A DNA stretch of 7,592 nt, taken from Beijerinckiaceae bacterium (GTDB lineage Bacteria > Pseudomonadota > Alphaproteobacteria > Rhizobiales > Beijerinckiaceae). The position numbers and the translations under genes were made by a program. Within the stretch, counting starts at the first letter, position 1. Each line of letters opens with the position of its first letter. Location of the stretch: positions 1-7,592 of the forward strand of contig DAIESR010000154.1 in the NCBI GenBank assembly GCA_027346205.1. Reading direction: 5' to 3'. Below are positions 1-6,274 of this stretch, in pieces. The notes under the pieces were generated by a model, which was not told the DNA's origin, made no database searches, and saw nothing but the letters and a program-made list of their open reading frames with translations.

Positions 1-645
1 ACGATCAATGCCGATCTGCCGCCGCGTGAATTCGTCCATGCGGTGGTGGCCTCGCCCTATACGCGGGTGCCCATCTGGCGCGGCGAGCCCGACAATATCA
101 TCGGCGTTCTCCATGCGAAGGATCTTTTGCGCGGGATCGAGGAGTCGGGCGGCGACATTGCCAATCTAAAGGTCGAGGATGTGGCCTTCGAGGCCTGGTA
201 TGTACCGAACACCACGAGCGTGCAGGATCAGCTCCAGGCCTTTCTCAAGCGCAAGATCCATTTCGCCCTCGTCGTCGACGAATATGGCGTCGTGATGGGC
301 CTCGTCACACTGGAAGACATTCTCGAAGAGATCCTCGGCGACATCACCGACGAGCATGACCTCGTCGTGCAAGGCGTGCGGCCCAATGCTGACGGGTCCG
401 TGACGGTCGATGGCTCGGTCCCCATCCGCGATCTCAATCGCGTCATGGGTTGGCATTTGCCGGATGAAGAGGCGACGACGATCGCCGGCCTCGTCATTCA
501 CGAGGCGCGCGCCATTCCCGAGACCGGTCAGGTTTTTACCTTTTATGATTTCCGATTCGAGGTGCTGCGCAAGACCCGCAACCGGCTGACGTCGATCAGG
601 GTCGTGCCCGTCGTCGGGACGTATGCGAAAGCGACGGGCGGATAA
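1..645 (+). CDS. CorC/HlyC-family protein with CBS pair (5' partial)
   Basis: The gene is open at the left edge; reading frame 1 runs from base 1 to a TAA at 643-645, giving 214 visible residues. Visible residues 1-50 form the end of a first CBS domain (RVPIWRGEPDNIIGVLHAKD), about 70-115 a second (HFALVVDEYGVVMGLVTLED, then ILEEILGDITDE), and about 123-203 the C-terminal CorC_HlyC transporter-associated domain. In this family CBS domains bind adenine nucleotides and regulate an N-terminal DUF21/CNNM membrane domain implicated in Mg2+/Co2+ export; the 'hemolysin' name is historical. The RGxPDNIIGVLHAKDLL wording resembles the DUF21-bearing version, so a membrane domain probably lies upstream of the window, but this is inferred. 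A GTG at 43 is internal to the CBS domain and not the true start. It converges on the Rieske gene. Confidence 0.9.
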   Translation, partial: TINADLPPREFVHAVVASPYTRVPIWRGEPDNIIGVLHAKDLLRGIEESGGDIANLKVEDVAFEAWYVPNTTSVQDQLQAFLKRKIHFALVVDEYGVVMGLVTLEDILEEILGDITDEHDLVVQGVRPNADGSVTVDGSVPIRDLNRVMGWHLPDEEATTIAGLVIHEARAIPETGQVFTFYDFRFEVLRKTRNRLTSIRVVPVVGTYAKATGG

Positions 646-649
646 TGAA

Positions 650-682
650 CCGTGGCTTGAGACACGCGATCTCAAGCCACGG
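650..682. terminator. Hairpin between convergent genes, probable bidirectional terminator
   Basis: A perfect 13-bp inverted repeat (CCGTGGCTTGAGA at 650-662, its complement at 670-682) encloses a 7-nt loop. It begins 5 bp after the TAA of the CBS-domain gene and ends 14 bp before the stop of the opposing Rieske gene. There is no long T tract on either side, so it is a T-poor terminator; position and perfect symmetry suggest that it ends both transcripts. Confidence 0.7.
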
Positions 683-696
683 CATTGCCGCGTGTC

Positions 697-1344
697 TTAT
701 TTGAAGAATTCGCGCTTGGTCGATTGCAGCTTGAAGCCGTTGTTCTCGAGCACTTCGTCCGAATTCGGATCGATAACTTTCACCGGCTCGACGTCCGCGT
801 CGAGATCGATATTGATCCCCGTCAGACAGACGTCGCCGTCGTCATCAACGAAGCAGAGGATGCTCGTCAGCCTTTTGCCTTCACAAGGCCCGGAGATGCA
901 GACGCCGGTCTCTACGTCGAATTGTGCGCCGTGCTTGCCGCACATGAGCACTTTCATATAGTTCGGCTCGTAGAAATTGTTCTTCTCCCAATCCAGCCGT
1001 TGGCCCGAATGAGGACAGGCGTTTTCATAGGCGAAATATTGCTTGCCGTAGCGGGCAATGAAAATATCCCAGGGCCGCAGCTTGCCGTCGTCCCACCGAC
1101 GCATCAGAGGAAAGCTCTTGCCGCGCCGGTCGCCGATTTCTTTTTTGGTGCAGACGGCATAAATCTCATCATTCGGCGGCAATGGCTTGGCGGCGGGCTT
1201 TGGCGGCAGCTCGTCCAACTTCGGGACGGGCGCCGCGCTCATATGGAATGTGCCGGCTTTTCCTTCGAGCCAAGCCTTATGCGCGCCCGCGCATCCGCCG
1301 ATCTCATGGGTCTCGCCATCATTCGGATCGTTCTGATCTGCCAT
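697..1344 (-). CDS. Rieske [2Fe-2S] domain protein
   Basis: A 215-residue protein with a Rieske cluster site: C110-P-H112 and C135-G-K-H138, with a conserved-looking GPCEG stretch at 152-156. The cluster is expected to be bound by two Cys and two His and to pass single electrons. No oxygenase catalytic domain, signal peptide or membrane helix is visible, so it looks like a soluble ferredoxin-like or NirD-like carrier rather than an oxygenase subunit or a bc1 subunit. A Pro/Ala-rich linker (36-57) separates the core from an N-terminal segment with H13, C18 and H22. The start is chosen at ATG 1342-1344 because GAGGA precedes it at 1349-1353; the frame stays open to 1530 but that extension has no domain character. 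The partner and substrate are unknown. It stands 217 bp downstream of ispZ on the same strand. Confidence 0.85.
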   Translation of the reverse strand: MADQNDPNDGETHEIGGCAGAHKAWLEGKAGTFHMSAAPVPKLDELPPKPAAKPLPPNDEIYAVCTKKEIGDRRGKSFPLMRRWDDGKLRPWDIFIARYGKQYFAYENACPHSGQRLDWEKNNFYEPNYMKVLMCGKHGAQFDVETGVCISGPCEGKRLTSILCFVDDDGDVCLTGINIDLDADVEPVKVIDPNSDEVLENNGFKLQSTKREFFK

Positions 1345-1461
1345 ACTGTCCTCGTTTATGCAGTAAGCATGGTCACTGGTCAGCCCGTCCACCGGACGCG
1401 CATCTGCGTTGCCGCCCGTGACCGAAAACACAATCGAGATCTTCGGTTTGGAGAGCCGTGG

Positions 1462-1492
1462 CAGGCCAGCGGCATCACGCGACTCTGGCCTG
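1462..1492. repeat. 8-bp inverted repeat between ispZ and the Rieske gene
   Basis: CAGGCCAG (1462-1469) and CTGGCCTG (1485-1492) are perfect inverted copies around a 15-nt spacer. It lies 70 bp beyond the ispZ stop on the minus strand and about 120 bp upstream of the Rieske start. No T tract follows, so it may be a T-poor terminator for ispZ or a regulatory site for the Rieske gene. The rest of the 217-bp gap shows no gene. Confidence 0.35.
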
Positions 1493-1561
1493 GGACGGCG
1501 GATATCCTCTCCTATCAAAGCACAATTCATACCAAATCTGTTTCGTGGCCGTTGCCGCGAT

Positions 1562-2227
1562 TCACTCCGCCGCGGCTTCTGCCTTCACCTCATGGCGCAG
1601 CATGAGCGGTACCTGCGCCATGGTGAAGAGGAAGATGATCACCACCGTGCCGGGGAACTTGAAGTAAACCCATATGTCTGTGGATTGGGTTCGCCAGACG
1701 ATCTCATTGGCCAGTGCGAGCGCGAAGAAAAAGATCGCCCAGCGCCAAGTGAGGATCCGCCAGCCCCGTTGCGTGAGCGTGACGGCATGGTCGAGCAGGA
1801 TGGGAAGCAGCGGCTTGTCGAAAAGCAGACCACCGAGGAGCGTGCCGCCGAAGGCCACATAAAGGATCGTGGGCTTCATTTTGATGAAGCTCGGGTCCTG
1901 CAGATAGAGCGTCAGCGCGCCGAAGATCACGACGAGCACAGCCGTCACCAGCGGCATGACGGGTAAATGTCTCGTGCGCAGATAGGAGACGATGAGCGCC
2001 GCCAAGACCGCCGGGATCAGCACTGTTGTCGCCGTGAAGAGCCCGGCGTTTTCGCCTGCGAGCAAATGAGCCGGCAGGATCAAGTCGGTGACGGGGGCGA
2101 AGAGCTTTGGCCGCGCATTGGCGAAAAAGAAGAGCAGCAATGGCCCGAGCTCAAGGGTGAGCTTGAGGAAGGGCGCGGGCGCCTTGGCGGTTTTGACGGC
2201 GGCGGTCGGATCGGCTGTCTCGGTCAT
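1562..2227 (-). CDS. ispZ: Inner membrane-spanning septation protein (YciB/IspZ family)
   Basis: A 221-residue polytopic membrane protein with the family's hallmarks: LELGPLLLFFFAN at 25-37, LYLQDPSFIKMKPTILY at 107-123 and WRTQSTDIWVYFKFPG at 178-193. Hydrophobic segments lie near 27-36, 61-82, 88-108, 118-136, 160-175 and 191-210; the tail is charged and Ala-rich. YciB/IspZ proteins (named from Shigella ispA, intracellular septation) sit in the inner membrane, interact with division and elongation proteins and affect envelope integrity; the molecular activity is not established. ATG 2227 gives the usual family length, but no strong ribosome site precedes it; an in-frame ATG at 2260, 19 bp after the ftsY stop, would add 11 residues. 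It follows ftsY by 52 bp on the same strand with no terminator between, so the two are probably cotranscribed. Confidence 0.92.
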   Translation of the reverse strand: MTETADPTAAVKTAKAPAPFLKLTLELGPLLLFFFANARPKLFAPVTDLILPAHLLAGENAGLFTATTVLIPAVLAALIVSYLRTRHLPVMPLVTAVLVVIFGALTLYLQDPSFIKMKPTILYVAFGGTLLGGLLFDKPLLPILLDHAVTLTQRGWRILTWRWAIFFFALALANEIVWRTQSTDIWVYFKFPGTVVIIFLFTMAQVPLMLRHEVKAEAAAE

Positions 2228-2279
2228 GCTCGGCTGGTCGTGTCGGGGCAGGTGAAACATCGCCTGAAACACAGATGGC

Positions 2280-3596
2280 TCATGTGTCAATTCCGGCGAT
2301 GGCGCGGGCGAAATCGCCTGCGGCGAAGGGTTGCAGATCATCGGCGGTTTCGCCAACGCCGATGAAATGGATCGGCAGCTTGTATTTCTCCGCCACGGCG
2401 ACAAGGATGCCGCCGCGCGCGGTGCCGTCGAGCTTGGTCATCACTAGGCCGGTGACGCCGGCGACGCGGCCGAAAATCTCGACCTGGCTCATCGCATTCT
2501 GTCCGACGGTTGCATCGAGCACCAGAAGTACAGCATGTGGGGCCTCGGGGTCGAGCTTCTTCATCACCCGGATGATCTTTTCGAGCTCGGCCATCAATTC
2601 GGTCTTGTTCTGCAGGCGCCCGGCCGTATCCATGATGAGGACATCGGTGCCGTTCTCCCGTGCCGCCTTGATCGCGTCGAAGGCGAGACCCGCCGCGTCG
2701 CCGCCGGCTTCGCGGGAGATGACGGGCGCATTGAGTTTTTCGCCCCAGATCCGCAATTGCTCGATGGCCGCGGCGCGGAACGTGTCGCCGGCCACGAGCA
2801 GCAGTTTCTTGCCGTCGCGGTTGAATTTGGCGGCGAGTTTGCCGATCGTCGTCGTCTTACCCGAGCCGTTCACGCCGACGACGAGAATGACGAAAGGCTT
2901 GTGCGCTGCGTCAATATCCAGGGGCTTGGCGACCGGCGCCAGCACGCGCTCGACTTCGGTCGCGAGAATGGTCTTCACCGTCTCGACGTCGACATCCTTG
3001 TCGTGGCGGCCCTTGGCCACTTCGTCGCGAATGCGCAGGGCCGCTGCGACGCCGAGATCGGCGCGGATCAGCATGTCTTCCAGATCGTCGAGCGTCGCTC
3101 CGTCAAGCTTGCGCTTGGTGAAGATCTCGACGAGGCTGCTGCCGATCGAATGCGAGGATCGCGACAGCCCTTGGGTGAGGCGCGTCCACCAGCTTTTCTT
3201 AACGGGTGGCGGCGTGCCCGGGGCTTCCACTGGAGCTGCGCTCGGGGCTTCGGGCGTAGCCGGCGTAGAAGGCGGTGCCGAACTCGCTGCGGCTTCTTCA
3301 ATCTTGGCGGTGGCCTCGATCGCGGCCGTGGCTAACGCCTCAGCCGTGGAGGCAATCTCGACCGTCGTCTCGGTCTCGGGTGTCGCTGGCACTTCAGAAG
3401 TCGCGGCAACCTCTGATATCGGCGCGATCTCGGAACTTGGGCTGCCGATCTCGGAGTCTGGGCTCTCGGGCACGGGTGCCTCGGCCTTGCGGCCGAAGAG
3501 GCGTTTGAACAGACTTGGCCGCCGCTTATCTTCTTGCGCCTTTGCGTCTTCCGCGAATTCGTCCTGCTTCTGGTCCTGCTCTTGGTCGTTTTTCAC
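2280..3596 (-). CDS. ftsY: Signal recognition particle receptor FtsY
   Basis: A 438-residue SRP-type GTPase. FtsY receives ribosome-SRP (Ffh/4.5S RNA) complexes at the inner membrane and hands nascent membrane proteins to SecYEG. Residues 1-135 are a low-complexity Glu/Ala/Pro/Ser/Thr acidic region with a basic patch (KRRPSLFKRLFGRK, 24-37) likely to touch lipid. The N domain (about 140-225) precedes the G domain: P-loop GVNGSGKT 241-248, DTFRAAA 271-277, DTAGR 323-327, TKLDGTARGG 387-396 and the closing GVGETADDLQPF 413-424. All GTPase motifs are intact. The start is a GTG at 3594-3596; an in-frame TAG at 3648-3650 limits any extension, and the next ATG lies inside the N domain. The Shine-Dalgarno is weak. 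ispZ follows closely; a terminator separates it from the PuuD-like gene upstream. Confidence 0.96.
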   Translation of the reverse strand: MKNDQEQDQKQDEFAEDAKAQEDKRRPSLFKRLFGRKAEAPVPESPDSEIGSPSSEIAPISEVAATSEVPATPETETTVEIASTAEALATAAIEATAKIEEAAASSAPPSTPATPEAPSAAPVEAPGTPPPVKKSWWTRLTQGLSRSSHSIGSSLVEIFTKRKLDGATLDDLEDMLIRADLGVAAALRIRDEVAKGRHDKDVDVETVKTILATEVERVLAPVAKPLDIDAAHKPFVILVVGVNGSGKTTTIGKLAAKFNRDGKKLLLVAGDTFRAAAIEQLRIWGEKLNAPVISREAGGDAAGLAFDAIKAARENGTDVLIMDTAGRLQNKTELMAELEKIIRVMKKLDPEAPHAVLLVLDATVGQNAMSQVEIFGRVAGVTGLVMTKLDGTARGGILVAVAEKYKLPIHFIGVGETADDLQPFAAGDFARAIAGIDT

Positions 3597-3749
3597 AGGC
3601 GAGGGCCTCGCAGCCTGATGGAGTTTGTGAGCCGCCTTGACAGAAATCTATCCCTTCCCCGCGGCCCTTTGGGGTGCGAGCGTGGCGACGGCGCGATCAT
3701 TATCGATCTCGCATGGGATCTGGCGGGCAAGCGCGGTGGAAGCTTCTAT

Positions 3750-3778
3750 TCGATAGTGTCGATATCTCTTTATGTCGA
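3750..3778 (-). promoter_or_regulatory. Candidate ftsY promoter
   Basis: Read on the minus strand, TCGACA (5 of 6 to TTGACA, at 3773-3778) is followed after 17 bp by TATCGA (3750-3755). It lies between the terminator of the gene upstream and the ftsY GTG, implying a leader of about 145 nt. The -10 match is only 3 of 6, so this is tentative. Apart from this site and the terminator, the 286-bp gap 3597-3882 shows no convincing gene. Confidence 0.3.
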
Positions 3779-3782
3779 CATA
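3771..3782. repeat. 12-bp perfect palindrome upstream of ftsY
   Basis: TATGTCGACATA is self-complementary over all 12 bases, and a second TGTCGA occurs at 3757-3762, 16 bp away. It overlaps the -35 of the candidate ftsY promoter, so it could be an operator for a dimeric repressor; no regulator is identifiable. Confidence 0.3.
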
Positions 3783-3825
3783 GGAATGAGGCTTTTCAAG
3801 ATGGTGCCGGCGGGCGCGGCGCAGC

Positions 3826-3857
3826 AAACGAAAACGCCGCAATTGCTCGCGGCGTTT
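3826..3857 (-). terminator. Intrinsic terminator after the PuuD-like gene
   Basis: On the minus strand a 9-bp GC-rich stem (AAACGCCGC at 3849-3857 read in reverse, its partner at 3832-3840) with an 8-nt loop is followed by TTTTCGTTT. It begins 26 bp beyond the TGA of the PuuD-like gene. This is a textbook Rho-independent signal and separates that gene from ftsY. Confidence 0.85.
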
Positions 3858-3882
3858 CACAAAAGGTGGATTTGTGCCTGCG

Positions 3883-4446
3883 TCAAATCGGCAGGAAACG
3901 CTGGAAGACCATGCAATAGAGCATGGGCAGCGACAGGACGAAATTGGTGCGCGAGGTCAGCATGGCGATACGTGCAGCCTTCGCCTTGGTGGCGTCGTCG
4001 GCCGGGACGATGCCGAGTGCCTTCTTTTGGTTCGGCCAAATGATGAACCAGACGTTGAAGGCCATGATGAGACCGAGCAGCATGCCGACATAGATGACGA
4101 TGTTTGGGCCGCCCTTCGAATAAAGCCCGAACACGATGAGGCCGGTCACCACCGTCGAGAGCGCCGCCCAGCGGAACCAAAACAAAGCCTCGGGCGCGAT
4201 AAATTTGCCGACTGCCGGTTTCAGCTCGGCTGGGATCTTCGGCATCGTCGGGATCTGCACCAGGTTGAAATAATAAAGCAGCCCGATCCAAACGATGCCC
4301 GAAAGAACATGCAGAAAGGTGAAGAAAGCCGCCCAAAAAACGGAGTCGGATGCCACCGCCTTGGCGTGGAAGGCAAGGAGAACGAGCAGCGCCAGTACAG
4401 TGCCGAAGATGATAGAACCGTTAAGTTTTTCAAGTATCTTAGCCAT
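3883..4446 (-). CDS. PuuD-like (DUF989) integral membrane protein, no cytochrome domain
   Basis: A 187-residue membrane protein resembling the N-terminal membrane part of urate hydroxylase PuuD: HVLSGIVWIGLLYYFNLVQIP at 46-66 and NVWFIIWPNQKKALGIVP at 131-148. Hydrophobic segments lie near 10-27, 36-60, 88-108, 115-137 and 165-183. PuuD proteins with a C-terminal cytochrome c oxidise urate; here there is no CxxCH motif, so a urate oxidase role should not be assumed. His46 and Trp53 in the second helix are candidates for a redox or ligand role, which is inference. The ATG at 4446 is preceded by a G-rich GGGGG about 7 bp upstream; a TTG at 4500 would be an alternative but adds non-conserved sequence. 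The gene ends at its own terminator. No purine-catabolism gene is next to it. Confidence 0.8.
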   Translation of the reverse strand: MAKILEKLNGSIIFGTVLALLVLLAFHAKAVASDSVFWAAFFTFLHVLSGIVWIGLLYYFNLVQIPTMPKIPAELKPAVGKFIAPEALFWFRWAALSTVVTGLIVFGLYSKGGPNIVIYVGMLLGLIMAFNVWFIIWPNQKKALGIVPADDATKAKAARIAMLTSRTNFVLSLPMLYCMVFQRFLPI

Positions 4447-4535
4447 TGGAACCCCCAAAATCCAAGCTATCGCATGGCCTCCATGCAAGCCGAAGTCCAA
4501 GCTCCGATGCGGCCGTGCAATGCGATCGCGTCATT

Positions 4536-4557
4536 TGCCTAGCAGAAGCCTGCCTAG
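4536..4557. repeat. 7-bp direct repeat upstream of the PuuD-like gene
   Basis: TGCCTAG occurs at 4536-4542 and again at 4551-4557, 15 bp start to start, about 90-110 bp ahead of the PuuD-like start. It could be an operator but is short enough to be chance. The rest of the 245-bp gap 4447-4691 holds only a small GC hairpin (AGGGG/CCCCT at 4617-4629) beyond the zinc-ribbon stop; I see no gene there. Confidence 0.25.
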
Positions 4558-4691
4558 AGTCATTCTATGCTCGAATGGGCGCGGGGAAAACGGGAAACTC
4601 CGCAGTTTCGCCTTCAAGGGGGCACCCCTGCGTCGTAAAAGTGACAGGCGCCCAAGCATGCGACGGATTGCCTGCAAAAGTGCCAGAGCGC

Positions 4692-5453
4692 CTATGGCGC
4701 GGCCGAGGCGAGCGCTTGTGAGGGGGCAAAGCGGATCAAAACGTCATGCCCTGCCGGCGGCGGCGCGGCGAGCCTGGCGCGAAAGGCGAGGGTTTCGTTC
4801 GCACCGAGCCGGGTCTTCCGGGGTGTCACGACCCAGCTGTAGAGGGCATGGCCCCGTTTGTCGCAGATGGCGAGTGCGATCGGCGGGATCTTGGTCGACT
4901 GCGGCCGCAGATTTGCGATTTCACCTTCGACTCCGAGAGTGGTCTGAAATCCGTCATTGGTGACGAGCGAATGAAAATTCTGCAAAGCGAGCCCACGCAG
5001 ATTGACGGGTAGGCCCAAGGCCGCATAGGCCGTTTCCGCACGCGGCCAAAGCCGCACGATTTCAGAACGGAAGCCGATAAGGGCCATGGCAAAGGCAAGG
5101 AGTGCCATGCTGGCGAGGAATTCGGTTGGCAAGAGCGGTCGGCGGCGGCGCGAAGCGGTGGGCTCTGCCTCACGCGATGAAAATCGGACCGGTGGAAAAT
5201 CGGCAGGGGAGGGTAGCACACCGGCTAATTCGGTAAGATTGCTTTCTTCGCTTGTCGCGGCAGCGGAGATCTCCGCGGCAGGAGCTGAGACTTGATCTAT
5301 GCCCGCCATGGGTGTGCCGCTCTCGCAGCTCTCGTCGACGGGAACGAACCAGATCGTGTCGCAGCGCGGGCAGGCGACGCGGCGGCCCGTCGGGCCGAGC
5401 GCGGCTTTGATGATATGGTAGGATTTCCCGCAGCCGGGACAATCGATCAGCAT
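4692..5453 (-). CDS. MJ0042-type zinc-ribbon, single-TM, DUF3426 protein
   Basis: A 253-residue protein. Residues 1-38 are an MJ0042-type zinc ribbon with C5-x2-C8 and C28-x2-C31. A long acidic/Ser/Ala linker leads to a basic patch (SRRRR, 101-105), one membrane helix at about 110-128, and a C-terminal domain (about 145-248) of DUF3426 type containing the LRGLALQNFHS and VEGEIANL segments. The basic side next to the helix predicts the zinc ribbon in the cytoplasm and DUF3426 in the periplasm. The function of these proteins is not established. ATG 5453 is preferred because the first Cys pair follows at once, as is typical; a GTG at 5564 keeps the frame open but adds nothing family-like. It is divergent from ftsE, sharing a 137-bp promoter region, which suggests but does not prove a link to division. 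Confidence 0.85.
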   Translation of the reverse strand: MLIDCPGCGKSYHIIKAALGPTGRRVACPRCDTIWFVPVDESCESGTPMAGIDQVSAPAAEISAAATSEESNLTELAGVLPSPADFPPVRFSSREAEPTASRRRRPLLPTEFLASMALLAFAMALIGFRSEIVRLWPRAETAYAALGLPVNLRGLALQNFHSLVTNDGFQTTLGVEGEIANLRPQSTKIPPIALAICDKRGHALYSWVVTPRKTRLGANETLAFRARLAAPPPAGHDVLIRFAPSQALASAAP

Positions 5454-5484
5454 GGTTCGCGGGGCGTCCGCTCTTTCGTGGAAA

Positions 5485-5505
5485 GCGGGACAAAACCTGT
5501 CCCGC
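5485..5505. repeat. Palindrome in the zinc-ribbon/ftsE promoter region
   Basis: GCGGGACA (5485-5492) and TGTCCCGC (5498-5505) are perfect 8-bp inverted copies around AAACC. It lies 32-52 bp upstream of the zinc-ribbon ATG, within that gene's leader or core promoter. It could be an operator, an mRNA leader hairpin or one copy of a dispersed palindromic element. Confidence 0.45.
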
Positions 5506-5536
5506 GATGGCCGGCCGCAATCTTCCGCTGCTATGG

Positions 5537-5551
5537 TTAATGCGCCGTTAA
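5537..5551. promoter_or_regulatory. CtrA-type binding box
   Basis: TTAATGCGCCGTTAA is an exact TTAA-N7-TTAA match to the binding site of CtrA, the alphaproteobacterial cell-cycle response regulator. Read on the minus strand the second half is TTAACCAT, the extended half-site described in Caulobacter. It lies between the divergent zinc-ribbon gene and ftsE, ending 39 bp before the ATG frame of ftsE. Binding is inferred. Confidence 0.65.
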
Positions 5552-5576
5552 GCGTGATTCGCACGTGGAAGATAAG
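5548..5576 (+). promoter_or_regulatory. ftsEX promoter overlapping the CtrA box
   Basis: TTAAGC (5548-5553), the right half of the CtrA box, is 17 bp from GATAAG (5571-5576). A -35 overlapped by a CtrA half-site is the usual layout of CtrA-activated promoters. Transcription would start near 5583, only about 8 nt before the ATG at 5591 but about 29 nt before the TTG at 5612. Confidence 0.5.
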
Positions 5577-5590
5577 CGCGCGATGCGCGT

Positions 5591-6274
5591 ATGGAAGAAA
5601 CGAGGTCCCGCTTGGTCCGATTCGAAAATGTCGGCCTGAGATATGGAATGGGAGCTGAGATCCTGCGGGACATCAGCTTCGAAATCGGGCCGCAGTCTTT
5701 TCAGTTTCTCACCGGCCCCTCGGGCGCCGGCAAGACGACTTTGCTGCGCCTCATTCTTTTATCGCTGAAGCCCACGCGCGGTTTGATCAGTCTTTTCGAT
5801 CGCGATGCCGTGAGCCTCAACAAGGATGCGATCACTGGTCTGCGTCGTCGTATAGGCGTGGTCTTCCAGGATTTCCGCCTGCTCGACCATTTGACGACCT
5901 ATCAGAATGTGGCGCTGCCGCTGCGGGTGCAGGGTCGCGACGAATTCGCCTATCGGGCCGAGGTCGTCGAGCTTTTGCGCTGGGTCGGCCTCGGCGAGCG
6001 CATGAATGTGCTGCCGCCGGTTCTTTCGGGTGGCGAGAAGCAGCGCGCGGCGATCGCGCGGGCGCTGATCGCCCGGCCCGAGCTTCTTCTCGCCGACGAG
6101 CCGACGGGCAATGTCGATCCGACGCTGGCACGCCGGCTGATGCGGCTCTTCGCCGAATTGCACAAATCCGGGACCGCCGTCGTCATCGCGACCCATGATC
6201 TCGCGCTCATGGATCAGTTCGAGAACGCACGCCGTCTCGTTCTAGCCGACTCCCGTCTGCACATTTATGAGTGA
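5591..6274 (+). CDS. ftsE: Cell division ATP-binding protein FtsE
   Basis: A 227-residue ABC ATPase from the ATG shown; a TTG at 5612 (220 residues) is probably the real start, since it has a Shine-Dalgarno and matches the family's N terminus and length. FtsE couples ATP hydrolysis at the division ring to FtsX, which activates periplasmic murein hydrolases. The motifs are complete: Walker A GPSGAGKT 42-49, Q-loop Q93 (VVFQDFRLL), signature LSGGEKQR 145-152, Walker B LLLADEP 165-171 with E170, H-loop H202 (IATHD). The start of the protein (RFENVGLRYGMGAEILRD, 10-27) and SFQFLTGPSGAGKTTLLRL are of the rhizobial type. It overlaps ftsX by 8 bp, so translation is probably coupled. A CtrA box sits in its promoter. 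Confidence 0.97.
   Translation: MEETRSRLVRFENVGLRYGMGAEILRDISFEIGPQSFQFLTGPSGAGKTTLLRLILLSLKPTRGLISLFDRDAVSLNKDAITGLRRRIGVVFQDFRLLDHLTTYQNVALPLRVQGRDEFAYRAEVVELLRWVGLGERMNVLPPVLSGGEKQRAAIARALIARPELLLADEPTGNVDPTLARRLMRLFAELHKSGTAVVIATHDLALMDQFENARRLVLADSRLHIYE
5602..5606 (+). promoter_or_regulatory. Ribosome binding site that points to a TTG start for FtsE
   Basis: GAGGT sits 5 nt before an in-frame TTG at 5612-5614, while no Shine-Dalgarno precedes the ATG at 5591. Starting at the TTG gives MVRFENVG, the usual FtsE beginning. Confidence 0.5.

Noticed and set aside
1345..1530. 62-codon N-terminal extension of the Rieske protein
   Set aside because: The extension lacks domain character and covers the intergenic inverted repeat; ATG 1344 has its own GAGGA site.
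685..1605. 306-codon plus-strand frame over the Rieske gene
   Set aside because: The minus strand encodes an intact Rieske domain with a ribosome site; the opposite frame has no recognisable domain.
2275..3618. 447-codon plus-strand frame antisense to ftsY
   Set aside because: ftsY on the other strand has every GTPase motif; the antisense product is Ser/Ala/Arg-rich shadow sequence, common in GC-rich genes.
3648..3860. 70-codon minus-strand frame upstream of ftsY
   Set aside because: It begins inside the terminator hairpin of the PuuD-like gene, is Arg-rich without domain features and lacks a convincing ribosome site.
4446..4721. 91-codon plus-strand frame between the PuuD-like and zinc-ribbon genes
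   Set aside because: It overlaps the 3' end of the zinc-ribbon gene, has low-quality composition and no ribosome site or family resemblance.
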